Source: CAYUVA01 sp964448115 [NCBI: uncultured bacterium]
Lineage (GTDB): Bacteria > CAYUVA01
Length of the DNA stretch: 26,251 nucleotides
Reading direction: 5' to 3'
Assembly: GCA_964448115.1 (NCBI GenBank)
Contig: CAYUVA010000003.1
Coordinates: forward strand, 1 to 26,251
Position 1 is the stretch's first letter. Each line of letters begins with the position of its first letter. Below, piece after piece: positions 1-7,672 of the stretch. The position numbers and the translations under genes are program-made. A model generated the notes under the pieces. That model made no database searches, was not told the DNA's origin, and saw only the letters and a list, made by a program, of their open reading frames with translations.

Positions 1-2829
1 GAGAACCTATATTCACACCAGGGAGAGCTTTTCAATGCAGTGGTGAACGAAAAGCAAAATGCGGTAATAAGTACGCCTTTAGGCAGTGGCAAATCGACTA
101 TGGTAAATCTGCTCGCCCTGGCAAATATCATCACCGAGAATAAAAATGTGCTGTTTATCTTTGCTAGAGAATCAAAAGCAAAGCAAAGGTATCAGCAGCT
201 CCTGGACTGGATAAAGAATGCAAACTGGGGATGGCGAATCTCCATAGATTTTTTAAGCAAAGAGCTTAGCGAGCTTGATCGGCAAAGATTGGGATCGACC
301 TCGGACATAATGGTCGCATCATGGGAATCCTTGGATAATAACCTCGATTTTTTTATCCATGAAATTGGCGAGGAATATCTAGGTAATCTCGATTTGATCG
401 TTCTTGAGGATGTTGATTTTGGTGCTCTAAGTGAATCCGCCCATCTTTGCTTTATGCTAAAAAATATCTTGGTTGCAGCAGATGCCTTCAGAGCAACACC
501 AAAGACGATAATCACCACTAGAGGAATAAGTCATCTCCAGGAGATTATCCCTCGAATTATCGGCACCTCAAATTTTAAGGCTATCGAAAGCGATGGCAGC
601 CCAAGCAATGTAACCAAAACAGTCTTGTGGATGCCACCATTGGAGGACGACCCTTCAACAGATCTTCTAAGCGATTATCTTTATAAAAGAAAAGACTACA
701 TAGAGGAAGCGATATTATTAACCTCCGCATTTATCGTGGAGCAACATCTAAAGGTCGGTCTATACTTTACATCAGCCAAGTTCACCGAATCAGTGGTGAA
801 TCAAATTAAGCACCGGGCTATAGAATACATAAGAAAGATATCCCCTGGTGAACAGGCAATCGAGGCTAGGAAATTGAGCATTATTACCGATCTAAATGAG
901 CTTACTACTGAAGAATTAGGCAGCTTCGATTGCATTGTAATGACCGGTGTCCCCTTTGGATATGTCAATACACACAATGAAATGAATAAGATCCTGAAAA
1001 ATGGCGGCATCGCTATATGGTTACTCAGAAACGAAGCATTGTCTAACCTGATATTTAGACATCCTGAAATCTATAGAACAGAAATAAAGCAAAAGGCTTC
1101 ATTCCTGTTCGAGCATCCATACTTTAGACAGGAATATTTGAAAAAGATTTTCAACTCTCTGGGGAAAAGCAGATTTATAAAAAAAGACATTCTTTATCAA
1201 CTTTATGGAAAAGAATCTACCGATAACTCCTTAAATAAATCCTTGAAAGACGGCTTAATATTTTCCGATTCAAAAATCGATGATAATGTTGATGTCTATT
1301 ATCTCGCTGAGGATAAGCAATTTCCTCTACCAGACCTCGATCTTAATTGTGCTACTTTACAACATATCGAGCTTGTTGATGAGGCTAATAATCCAATCCT
1401 TAAATGTGATAAGCATCTGCTCTATTGGACTATTTTTGAAAATGCACTGGTTAATGATGACCAAAGAATATACCAGGTAGATAAAATAAATAAAGATAGG
1501 GTAGTACTTCGTGCTCAGACTGGTAATGATTTTATCGATACCCATGAGTTCTTCGATTGCTCCATAACCCTCAAGAGCATACAAAAAGCCATAACCAGAA
1601 CATCCCCACAAGATAACATCAGGTTCACCTTTTGCCTGGGGACAGCGGTAGTTAAAATCACCAATAAAGGTTACATAAATGTACCTAAAAACGAGGAACT
1701 CTGGGATGCCCATAAATTCAGTCGCCAACTTCCCACGCTTGAGATCGATACCAATATTTTGTGCCTGAAATTCGAGAATACCTCCTTCGGGGTGCTCCAC
1801 AGCTTCGCACACCTGCTCTCCATCCTTTTACCCACATTTATCCTTGGTACACAGCAGGCTATAAAAGTGAAGGTGGTCGATATAACCAGCTCTGCCACCG
1901 AGCAGAACGAACAAGGTAAAATATCAGGCGACCATATCTGTATCATCCCATTGGATCCACAAGCCACCAACCTGCTTAGGGATATCGCTGAACTTTTCGA
2001 GGGGGACAGCATATTTAAGGATGCTTATGATATCCTGACCAGTTGCTCTTGCAGAGATGGTTGCCATTTCTGCCTTCATACCTTCAAATGCTCACAGACC
2101 GATAGCTGCAATGAAAAACTGGATAAGAACGAATTGATAGAAATCCTAGGGCAATTTACAAATATGGAGCTTGAAGATACCGTCTATGCGCTTACTGACC
2201 CCAACCTACTGGTCAAAGAAGGGAATGAGGAGTTTTTAGGGGAGCTTAAGAAAATAATGACCGATAAAGAAACGGGCTTATATAAAAAGATATTTGGCAA
2301 TATCGGGATCATCGATAAGCCAGTCAAGGTGGTGTTCATGAGCCAGGAAAACAAGAAAAGATATGCTGCTAGGGGATTATTTACCGGACATCAAGTGGAG
2401 ATCGCAAAGAATATGAGCAGAAGAAGCTGCCTGTCAGTAGTGGCTCACGAGTACATGCACAACTGGCAAAACGAAAAGATGGCAAGAGAACTAATGCCTG
2501 CACCTCATATTCCATTCGATGGAAAACTGTATATAGAGGGTCATGCGTCCTGGGGTGCTTTTAAGATTGATGAATTCTATGACCTTCGAGGATACATGTA
2601 CTCAATGGAGATCTATAAAGACGACGAGTACGGCGAGGGCTTCGACACTTTTCGATGGCTGGAGAAGAACTATGGAATGGCAGCCGTGCTTCGATTCGCA
2701 AGCAGCAATCAGCTTCCCAAAGGTTTGAATGAAGAGAAGCTACTCGAGGAATCTGGCACCACGGCTGCTGTACAAAGATGGGAGCAAAAGAAAAAGGAAC
2801 AAAGTCCGCCATCAGATGAAAGTGATTAA
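1..2829 (+). CDS. Degenerate MrfA-type helicase + DUF1998 + DA1-like metallopeptidase fusion, 5'-truncated
   Basis: The frame is open from base 1, so the true start lies outside the window; the first internal start is GTG at 40 (numbering below counts from it). Just upstream, in frame, is a LYSHQ stretch like the Q-motif region of SF2 helicases. The Walker A loop TPLGSGKST is at residues 12-20. A Walker B-like LEDVD (122-126) replaces DEVH, TTRG (159-162) sits where SAT is expected, and the Q-GR-GR motif VI is unrecognisable near nt 960-1020. A FRHPE segment follows, as in MrfA/YprA proteins. A DUF1998-like Cys cluster (C669, C671, C675, C678, C684, C690) precedes NEKLDK. The C-terminus has HEYMH (803-807) and EGHASW (833-838), a gluzincin/DA1-like zinc site. 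Family knowledge: MrfA acts in DNA crosslink repair. Inference: the helicase part is probably a binding scaffold, and the protease the active part. No transfer signs seen; partner genes to the left are not visible. Confidence 0.8.
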   Translation, partial: ENLYSHQGELFNAVVNEKQNAVISTPLGSGKSTMVNLLALANIITENKNVLFIFARESKAKQRYQQLLDWIKNANWGWRISIDFLSKELSELDRQRLGSTSDIMVASWESLDNNLDFFIHEIGEEYLGNLDLIVLEDVDFGALSESAHLCFMLKNILVAADAFRATPKTIITTRGISHLQEIIPRIIGTSNFKAIESDGSPSNVTKTVLWMPPLEDDPSTDLLSDYLYKRKDYIEEAILLTSAFIVEQHLKVGLYFTSAKFTESVVNQIKHRAIEYIRKISPGEQAIEARKLSIITDLNELTTEELGSFDCIVMTGVPFGYVNTHNEMNKILKNGGIAIWLLRNEALSNLIFRHPEIYRTEIKQKASFLFEHPYFRQEYLKKIFNSLGKSRFIKKDILYQLYGKESTDNSLNKSLKDGLIFSDSKIDDNVDVYYLAEDKQFPLPDLDLNCATLQHIELVDEANNPILKCDKHLLYWTIFENALVNDDQRIYQVDKINKDRVVLRAQTGNDFIDTHEFFDCSITLKSIQKAITRTSPQDNIRFTFCLGTAVVKITNKGYINVPKNEELWDAHKFSRQLPTLEIDTNILCLKFENTSFGVLHSFAHLLSILLPTFILGTQQAIKVKVVDITSSATEQNEQGKISGDHICIIPLDPQATNLLRDIAELFEGDSIFKDAYDILTSCSCRDGCHFCLHTFKCSQTDSCNEKLDKNELIEILGQFTNMELEDTVYALTDPNLLVKEGNEEFLGELKKIMTDKETGLYKKIFGNIGIIDKPVKVVFMSQENKKRYAARGLFTGHQVEIAKNMSRRSCLSVVAHEYMHNWQNEKMARELMPAPHIPFDGKLYIEGHASWGAFKIDEFYDLRGYMYSMEIYKDDEYGEGFDTFRWLEKNYGMAAVLRFASSNQLPKGLNEEKLLEESGTTAAVQRWEQKKKEQSPPSDESD

Positions 2830-2991
2830 ATTATCGAGTTATAAAGCGATAAAAGGGCGGTAACCCTGCTAATCAACTCAAGGAAGTACACGATCTACTG
2901 ATAAAATAGGGACCACGAATAGATTCGCCACTGCCTGGCTGTTTATCCCCCTTCATCGCCTTAAGCACTAACTGTATGTGATTAAACTGAA

Positions 2992-3030
2992 GATATTTTA
3001 ATTTGATATTAATATAAGATATTACTTTGT
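2992..3030 (+). repeat. Three AT-rich 13-bp units beginning GATATT
   Basis: GATATT occurs at 2992, 3005 and 3018, each exactly 13 bp from the next; the rest of each unit is AT-rich but not conserved. Two 9-mers close to DnaA boxes lie just upstream: TTATCCCCC at 2943-2951 and TGTGATTAA at 2977-2985, each imperfect. The layout recalls iterons or an origin unwinding element, but in sequence this AT-rich it may be chance. Confidence 0.35.
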
Positions 3031-3073
3031 AATGACTGTGGCCGTTAATAACCTTCTCCCCATTACCCGGACC

Positions 3074-3093
3074 CTTCCCCAAGTTTGGGGAAG
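3074..3093. repeat. Perfect 9-bp palindrome with 2-nt loop
   Basis: CTTCCCCAA and TTGGGGAAG face each other across GT. There is no following T-run, so it is a poor intrinsic terminator. It could be a dispersed palindromic element or a protein-binding site about 90 bp upstream of the ArsA-like start. No second copy was noticed in this window. Confidence 0.5.
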
Positions 3094-3185
3094 AGGAGTC
3101 TTGGGTTAGGTCTATCAGGCGACCTATTATTCCAGCTAACTTGATCTTTTATGTTCTCGCTGCTAGCTTGCTTTGGCGAGTAGTT

Positions 3186-4151
3186 ATGTTCGACGAGTTG
3201 ACTAATAGACGACTGATCTTCGTTATGGGAAAAGGTGGAGTGGGTAAATCTACCATTGCATCAGCTATCTCCAAGCGGGCTGCCAAGCGCGGGAAGCGGG
3301 TGCTTCTGGTCGGGATTGACTCCACACGCCAGATTGAGACCTTCTTCAACTCGCCGATCATTACCAGGGAGATATCGCAGCTCAAAGAAAGGCTTTTTGG
3401 GGTGTATCTTGATCGACAGCAGGTGTTAGACCAATGGGTGAAACGAATAATCAAGCTTAAACCGCTTTATAATCAGATTATGCAAAGCATGCCCTACAAG
3501 TATGTGAGCGCGGTAGCTCCCGGCTTCAGGGAGCTTCTTATATTCAATGCAATCTTCGAGTACGAGAAAGATACCCTGCGAGGAAAAAAAAGCCCCCGTT
3601 TCGATCTGATCGTGGTCGATTGTCCAGCAACCGGGCATGGCATGAGCTTTCTGGAGATCCCGAGAACTGCTATCAAGGGCTTCACCTTCGGACCGATGAA
3701 TAAACTTGCAAGGCAAATAGATTCGATGCTCAGCGATCACAAAAAGACCGCTGTTTTATTGGTCTCGCTTGCCGAGGAGATGCCAGCGAACGAAACCGTT
3801 ATGTTATACAACAAAATGGTATCCAGGCTCGAATTCGATATCGGTGCGGTAGTGATAAACTGCGTCTATCCAAGACTGTTTTCTGACCATAAAATAGCAG
3901 AGATGCATGACTCGATGGATGAAAATAAGCTGCACGGGACCATAGAGACGGTGTTGGGTGATCATGTCCCTCCTAGGGTTGCTGAGCTGCTGATGAACTC
4001 AGCTTCCTTCCAACTCAGTCGCCAGGGTCTGAACGATAAGTACTTGAATATGATTAAGAAACATATTTCAACCCCAAGTAGAGTAATCCCATTCATACCC
4101 AAATTGCGTGATGACGAGAAGTTTCTAAACTTGGTTGCAAAGTATCTGTGA
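3186..4151 (+). CDS. ArsA/GET3-family ATPase
   Basis: This is a cytosolic P-loop ATPase of the ArsA/GET3/TRC40 group in the SIMIBI class. It has the deviant Walker A GKGGVGKST at residues 15-23 and a switch motif VVDCPATGHG around D145. The stretch after it, with IPRTAIKGF, is typical of bacterial stand-alone ArsA-like ATPases. I chose ATG 3186 because it leaves the usual short N-terminus before the P-loop; ATG 3141 would add 15 hydrophobic residues (including VLAASLLW) not expected in this family. No good Shine-Dalgarno is seen at either start. The metal-binding cysteines of true ArsA pumps and the CxxC of GET3 are not evident, and no arsB or arsR lies nearby, so arsenite export is not supported. 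Substrate or partner unknown. The next gene starts about 310 bp downstream, so it is probably transcribed alone. The protein is 321 residues. Confidence 0.85.
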   Translation: MFDELTNRRLIFVMGKGGVGKSTIASAISKRAAKRGKRVLLVGIDSTRQIETFFNSPIITREISQLKERLFGVYLDRQQVLDQWVKRIIKLKPLYNQIMQSMPYKYVSAVAPGFRELLIFNAIFEYEKDTLRGKKSPRFDLIVVDCPATGHGMSFLEIPRTAIKGFTFGPMNKLARQIDSMLSDHKKTAVLLVSLAEEMPANETVMLYNKMVSRLEFDIGAVVINCVYPRLFSDHKIAEMHDSMDENKLHGTIETVLGDHVPPRVAELLMNSASFQLSRQGLNDKYLNMIKKHISTPSRVIPFIPKLRDDEKFLNLVAKYL

Positions 4152-4374
4152 ACTTGAAAATGTATCTTACATCAAACAATATCTATAATAACAGCAAAAA
4201 AACTAGAAATTATAAATATTGAAACACTAAAACTAGAAACTAAACAACTAACAACTAAGGCAGCGTAGCCGCAACCAAATCTTGAAGGTTGTTTGAGGAT
4301 CCACTATTTCAGTGGCTTGACTAATCAAGGGGATATACCATCCCTCATTGTTAGACTTTTCTTGGGCTAGTCGA

Positions 4375-4403
4375 TTGCATATTTTATGTAGCTTGGGTAA
4401 AAT
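4375..4403 (+). promoter_or_regulatory. Possible sigma70 promoter for mtnP operon
   Basis: TTGCAT at 4375-4380 and TAAAAT at 4398-4403 are 17 bp apart. The -35 is weak (3 of 6) and the -10 good (5 of 6). The start of transcription would be about 50 bp before the mtnP start. The hairpin run at 4272-4347 would then lie upstream of the transcript unless a second promoter exists. Confidence 0.35.
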
Positions 4404-4452
4404 CGCATTTTGATTTTTGAATGGGAATAATGTTACCTTAAGAATTAGACAC

Positions 4453-4459
4453 AAGGAGG
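4453..4459 (+). promoter_or_regulatory. Shine-Dalgarno of mtnP
   Basis: A full AAGGAGG lies 1 nt before ATG 4461 and 4 nt before ATG 4464. The spacing favours the second ATG as the start. Confidence 0.75.
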
Positions 4460-4463
4460 CATG

Positions 4464-5321
4464 ATGAATAAAGCATTGGTTGGGATTATAGGTGGCAGTG
4501 GCCTTTATGAGATGGAAGGGATCCACAACATGCAGGAGCACCAAATAGAGACCCCCTTCGGTAGCCCATCAGAGGTGATCGTAACCGGCGAGCTTGCTGA
4601 TAAACCGGTAGCCTTCTTAGCTCGCCACGGCAGGGGACATCGAATACTTCCCAGCGAGATAAACTACCAGGCGAATATCTGCGCGCTCAAGATGCTTGGC
4701 GTGGAGTATATCATCGCCGTCGGCGCCTGTGGCAGCCTTAAGGAAGAGTTGAAACCGGGTGATCTTGTGCTGGTGGATCAATTCTTTGACCGAACCAGGG
4801 CGCGAGGGAAGGGAACATTTTTCGGCGATGGAATCGTGGCTCACATCCAGTTCGGCAACCCAATATGTCCTAACCTTCAAGGAGTGCTTTATGATGCTGC
4901 CTGCCAGGTGGGTGTTACCGTGCACAACGGCGGAACATACATCAACATGGAGGGACCCCAATTTTCGACCAAGGCTGAGTCAAACCTGTATCGCTCTTGG
5001 GGCATGGATGTCATCGGCATGACCAACCTTTATGAGGCTAAACTTGCCCGCGAGGCGGAGATCTGCTATGCAACACTTGCCTTTGTTACAGATTACGATT
5101 GCTGGCACGAAGAAGAGGTAACCATCGCTATGGTAATCGAGTATCTCAACCGAAACATCGTAAATGCCAAGCGGATCATCAAAAAATCCCTGAGCAGCAT
5201 CCCTTATGATCGTAACTGCCAGTGCCCCAAAGCTCTCGAGAACGCGATCATCACCCAAAAGGAGCGTATCCCACAACAGACCAAGGACAAGCTAAAGGTG
5301 ATCGCAGGTAAGTACCTGTAA
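4464..5321 (+). CDS. mtnP: S-methyl-5'-thioadenosine phosphorylase
   Basis: It cleaves 5'-methylthioadenosine with phosphate to adenine and 5-methylthioribose-1-phosphate, in cytosolic methionine/purine salvage. Diagnostic motifs (numbered from ATG 4461): GGSGLY at 11-16, the phosphate-site RHGRGH at 55-60, [12 protein letters not shown] at 163-174, and MTN...[13 protein letters not shown] followed by TDYDCW (about 187-215). The length of 285-286 residues fits the family. The Asp-containing TDYDCW base-recognition segment fits an adenine-type 6-amino purine ligand rather than guanosine/inosine, though some homologues accept inosine. The start is set by the AAGGAGG at 4453-4459; ATG 4461 is the alternative. 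A PfkB kinase follows 20 nt after the stop, so the two are probably co-transcribed. No other methionine-salvage gene (mtnA, mtnK, mtnB) lies in the window. Confidence 0.95.
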   Translation: MNKALVGIIGGSGLYEMEGIHNMQEHQIETPFGSPSEVIVTGELADKPVAFLARHGRGHRILPSEINYQANICALKMLGVEYIIAVGACGSLKEELKPGDLVLVDQFFDRTRARGKGTFFGDGIVAHIQFGNPICPNLQGVLYDAACQVGVTVHNGGTYINMEGPQFSTKAESNLYRSWGMDVIGMTNLYEAKLAREAEICYATLAFVTDYDCWHEEEVTIAMVIEYLNRNIVNAKRIIKKSLSSIPYDRNCQCPKALENAIITQKERIPQQTKDKLKVIAGKYL

Positions 5322-5341
5322 GCAAAAATATGGAGAAAAAT

Positions 5342-6247
5342 ATGAAACTACTTGTGGTAGGTTCAATAGCCTTTGATTCAATCACCACCCCGCACGGGGA
5401 GGTTGAAGCAATCCAGGGAGGCTCCGCAACATACTTTTCAATATCTGCCAGCTATTTCTGGCCAGTGCGAGTAGTCGCAGTCGTTGGCGAGGATTTCTTG
5501 ACCGAACATTACAATATCTTCAAGGGCAGACGGATAGATACCCGTGGGATCTACCAGGCAAAAGGTGATACATTCTTCTGGCGAGGAAGGTATGTGGACG
5601 ACATGAACGAGGCTCAGACACTTGAAACAAGACTCAATGTGTTCGAGGACTTCAAGCCCGACATCCCCGATAGTTACCAGGACAGCGATATCATCTTTTT
5701 AGCCAATATTGACCCCGATCTTCAGCTTGAGGTGCTTAGACAAATGTCAAAAGCGGAGATCGTCTGCATGGATACGATGGATTTCTGGATCAAGAGCAAA
5801 TCTAAACAGGTTAAAAAGGTGATCTCCAAGTCGCATATCCTGATCTTCAATCACGGCGAGGCGAGGTTGCTAACCAACAAGAGAAACATGCTGCTCGCTG
5901 CCAAACAGCTTCTAGGGATGGGTCCTGATACGGTTATCATTAAGAGGGGTGAGTTCGGCGCCCTGATGGTGCGCAAAAATAGCATCTTCTGGACCCCAGG
6001 ATATCCACTCGAAGAGATCGTAGATCCCACCGGAGCCGGGGATACCTTTGCCGGAGGCGTGGTCGGATACATCGCCCAAAAAGGGAATCTGGATGATAAG
6101 ACCCTGCGCAAAGCGATGTATTTCGGCAGCGTAATGGCTTCTTATGATGTCGGGAACTTCGGGATGCGAGGCATACTTTGGCTAACAGAGGAGGATATAA
6201 ATAACCGCTTCAAGGAGTTCATCCGCCTGACCCACATAGAATTCTAA
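5342..6247 (+). CDS. PfkB/ribokinase-family carbohydrate or nucleoside kinase
   Basis: This cytosolic kinase phosphorylates a sugar or nucleoside hydroxyl with ATP. The N-terminus reads KLLVVGSIAFDSI, followed by the GG substrate motif (IQGGSATYFS). The C-terminal PfkB signature is DPTGAGDTFAGG, with the catalytic base at about D234. The length of 302 residues is usual. I chose ATG 5342 over ATG 5330 because GGAG (5332-5335) sits 6 nt before it and the strand-beta-1 start then matches the family. The gene follows mtnP after 20 nt and precedes a membrane protein gene by 12 nt, an operon arrangement. Context suggests a nucleoside or ribose derivative as substrate (adenosine-like or ribose-like), but the family is too broad to name one. 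The classic methylthioribose kinase MtnK belongs to another fold, so this is not MtnK. Confidence 0.85.
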   Translation: MKLLVVGSIAFDSITTPHGEVEAIQGGSATYFSISASYFWPVRVVAVVGEDFLTEHYNIFKGRRIDTRGIYQAKGDTFFWRGRYVDDMNEAQTLETRLNVFEDFKPDIPDSYQDSDIIFLANIDPDLQLEVLRQMSKAEIVCMDTMDFWIKSKSKQVKKVISKSHILIFNHGEARLLTNKRNMLLAAKQLLGMGPDTVIIKRGEFGALMVRKNSIFWTPGYPLEEIVDPTGAGDTFAGGVVGYIAQKGNLDDKTLRKAMYFGSVMASYDVGNFGMRGILWLTEEDINNRFKEFIRLTHIEF

Positions 6248-6259
6248 GGGCATAGCCAG

Positions 6260-7672
6260 ATGGAAAAGCTCAGATGGAGGCTTACGACAACTGTACATCT
6301 GCTATGTTCGACTTTCATCTTGCTTCATGCCTTGGTGCCTTATGTCCCTGATGGCGGTGGACTGTGGGGGGCGAATTACTTCAGGGATCTCTCTAAACCG
6401 ATATTCGTGCTGCTCATAACCTTGTGGTGTGTCTGTGCCATACCGCCTCTGGGAAGGCTTTTCCTTGATCTGAAAGTGCGCTTTTCCATTGCCACCAGCC
6501 ATATCTGGGAGCGCAGCCCATCTTGGAAGTTCCTTGCTGCCATAGTCAGTTTCTTTGCCTTCTGGATTCTGGGTGCATATCGAGTCTATGGAGACGGAAC
6601 CTCCATCGCCTCCAATATCGAACATGGATATTGGTTCGATGTGAAGAATCCGCTATATCGCGGGATAAATGTCGCCCTGCACCAGTTGATCAGCCTGTTT
6701 CGCACCTGGCATGGAGACTGGACACTCAGCCTGGTTAGTTGCCTTGCTGGAGTAATCTACATTTATATTGTAATCGAGACCGCAGCGGAGCTGGGGAATG
6801 ATGTCAAGCAGCGCTGGATAGCCTTTGGCATCCTGATAAGTCCCGGCTATATGCAGCTATTTTTCGGGCATATAGAAAATTATGCCCTATCGACCGCCTT
6901 ATTGTCCCTCGCCCTTTATTCATCAATAAAGTTCATGCGGGGTGCAGCCACGCCGTTTAGCCTTGGATTGGCTTATTCGCTTGCCGTAACCGCACATTTG
7001 TCAGCGGTCTGGATATTGCCCGGATTTGTTTACCTGGTTTGCAAAAATACCGACAAGCTTAATAAAAAAGCATTATTTCAACTGATTATTGGGGCATCGA
7101 TCCCTTTGCTTCTTTGCCTGGTTTTCTTCTTTCTAGGACACCAGAAATTAAAGACCGGCTTTATTGATGAGCTGGGCGGAGATGATGCCTCGATGTTCGT
7201 GCCGCTTGCCAGGCTGGATTCCCCAAAGGAACATTATACTCTATTCTCCTCGGACCATATCATTGCCATGATAAACGAACATCTCTTGATCGGCGGAATA
7301 TTACTCCCCCTAGCGGTGATATTGATCATTTTGCGATTCAAACAACTGGTTAAGGATCGAGTATTTATTTTCCTAGCTTTGACCTCGCTAGGATACCTGG
7401 CATACTCCATATTATTTAACCCTGATTTAGGTCCGTTTTGGGACTGGGACATGTTTGCAGCCAGCGCTTTACCATATACTTTCCTGTGCGCACACATCTT
7501 AAGCCGGCATTTAAATATTCATGAAGCCCAAACTATTGCTCCAGCAATTATCATTAGCGGAATAGTGCACTGGCTAGGGTTCGTATTATTTAACAACCTC
7601 AACTTCGAGCCTATCAGGGAACAGCAGATGGAGGATATCTTGCGGAGGTTTAAATTACCTAATCAACATTAA
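6260..7672 (+). CDS. Multi-pass membrane protein, GT-C glycosyltransferase-like
   Basis: The protein has 470 residues and roughly ten or more hydrophobic segments through most of its length, so it is an inner-membrane protein. After the third segment a loop reads YRVYGDGTSIASNIEHG; an acidic residue in the first large outer loop is typical of GT-C enzymes using polyprenyl-phosphate sugars. Near the C-terminus a WDWD motif (GPFWDWDMF) precedes the last helices. I do not recognise a named family, so GT-C membership is an inference from topology and the loop Asp. AAGGG lies 8 nt before the ATG, and the gene begins 12 nt after the PfkB stop, so it is likely the last gene of the mtnP operon. A functional link with MTA salvage is not obvious. 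Alternative: a membrane protein of unknown function. Confidence 0.6.
   Translation: MEKLRWRLTTTVHLLCSTFILLHALVPYVPDGGGLWGANYFRDLSKPIFVLLITLWCVCAIPPLGRLFLDLKVRFSIATSHIWERSPSWKFLAAIVSFFAFWILGAYRVYGDGTSIASNIEHGYWFDVKNPLYRGINVALHQLISLFRTWHGDWTLSLVSCLAGVIYIYIVIETAAELGNDVKQRWIAFGILISPGYMQLFFGHIENYALSTALLSLALYSSIKFMRGAATPFSLGLAYSLAVTAHLSAVWILPGFVYLVCKNTDKLNKKALFQLIIGASIPLLLCLVFFFLGHQKLKTGFIDELGGDDASMFVPLARLDSPKEHYTLFSSDHIIAMINEHLLIGGILLPLAVILIILRFKQLVKDRVFIFLALTSLGYLAYSILFNPDLGPFWDWDMFAASALPYTFLCAHILSRHLNIHEAQTIAPAIIISGIVHWLGFVLFNNLNFEPIREQQMEDILRRFKLPNQH

Larger units (their letters stand above)
2830..3185. other. Intergenic spacer with small repeats, no convincing gene
   Basis: This 356-bp AT-rich spacer separates the helicase-like gene from the ArsA-like gene. 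It holds three GATATT copies at exact 13-bp spacing and one short perfect palindrome, both listed separately. I see no convincing terminator, tRNA or consensus promoter. A 69-codon reading frame on the - strand (2873-3082) has no recognisable motif and is treated as chance. Confidence 0.6.
4152..4463 (+). other. Leader/intergenic region of mtnP with a run of hairpins
   Basis: About 310 bp. The first 100 bp are A-rich low-complexity sequence with repeated AACTA words. At 4272-4347 four short perfect stems follow one another: CAACC/GGTTG (4272-4276/4287-4291), CCACT/AGTGG (4301-4305/4311-4315), CTTGA/TCAAG (4316-4320/4325-4329) and GGGAT/ATCCC (4330-4334/4340-4344). The last three abut with no free bases. 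TGAGG (4294-4298) can alternatively pair with CCTCA (4343-4347) and enclose them. It does not match a tRNA or a riboswitch I recognise. Confidence 0.45.

Noticed and set aside
1357-1812. 151-codon frame on the - strand inside the helicase-like gene
   Set aside because: It lies fully opposite a strongly supported coding region and shows no domain pattern.
1-2829. Complete DISARM-type defence system
   Set aside because: DUF1998 alone is not enough: no methyltransferase, phospholipase-like DrmC or second Drm gene lies in the window, and the gene to the left is not visible.
2873-3082. 69-codon - strand frame in the first spacer
   Set aside because: Composition and sequence look non-coding, with no start signal.
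2830-3185. Chromosomal origin of replication
   Set aside because: The 13-bp units and the DnaA-box-like 9-mers are weak, and dnaA, dnaN, rpmH or gidA are absent. Kept only as a low-interest finding.
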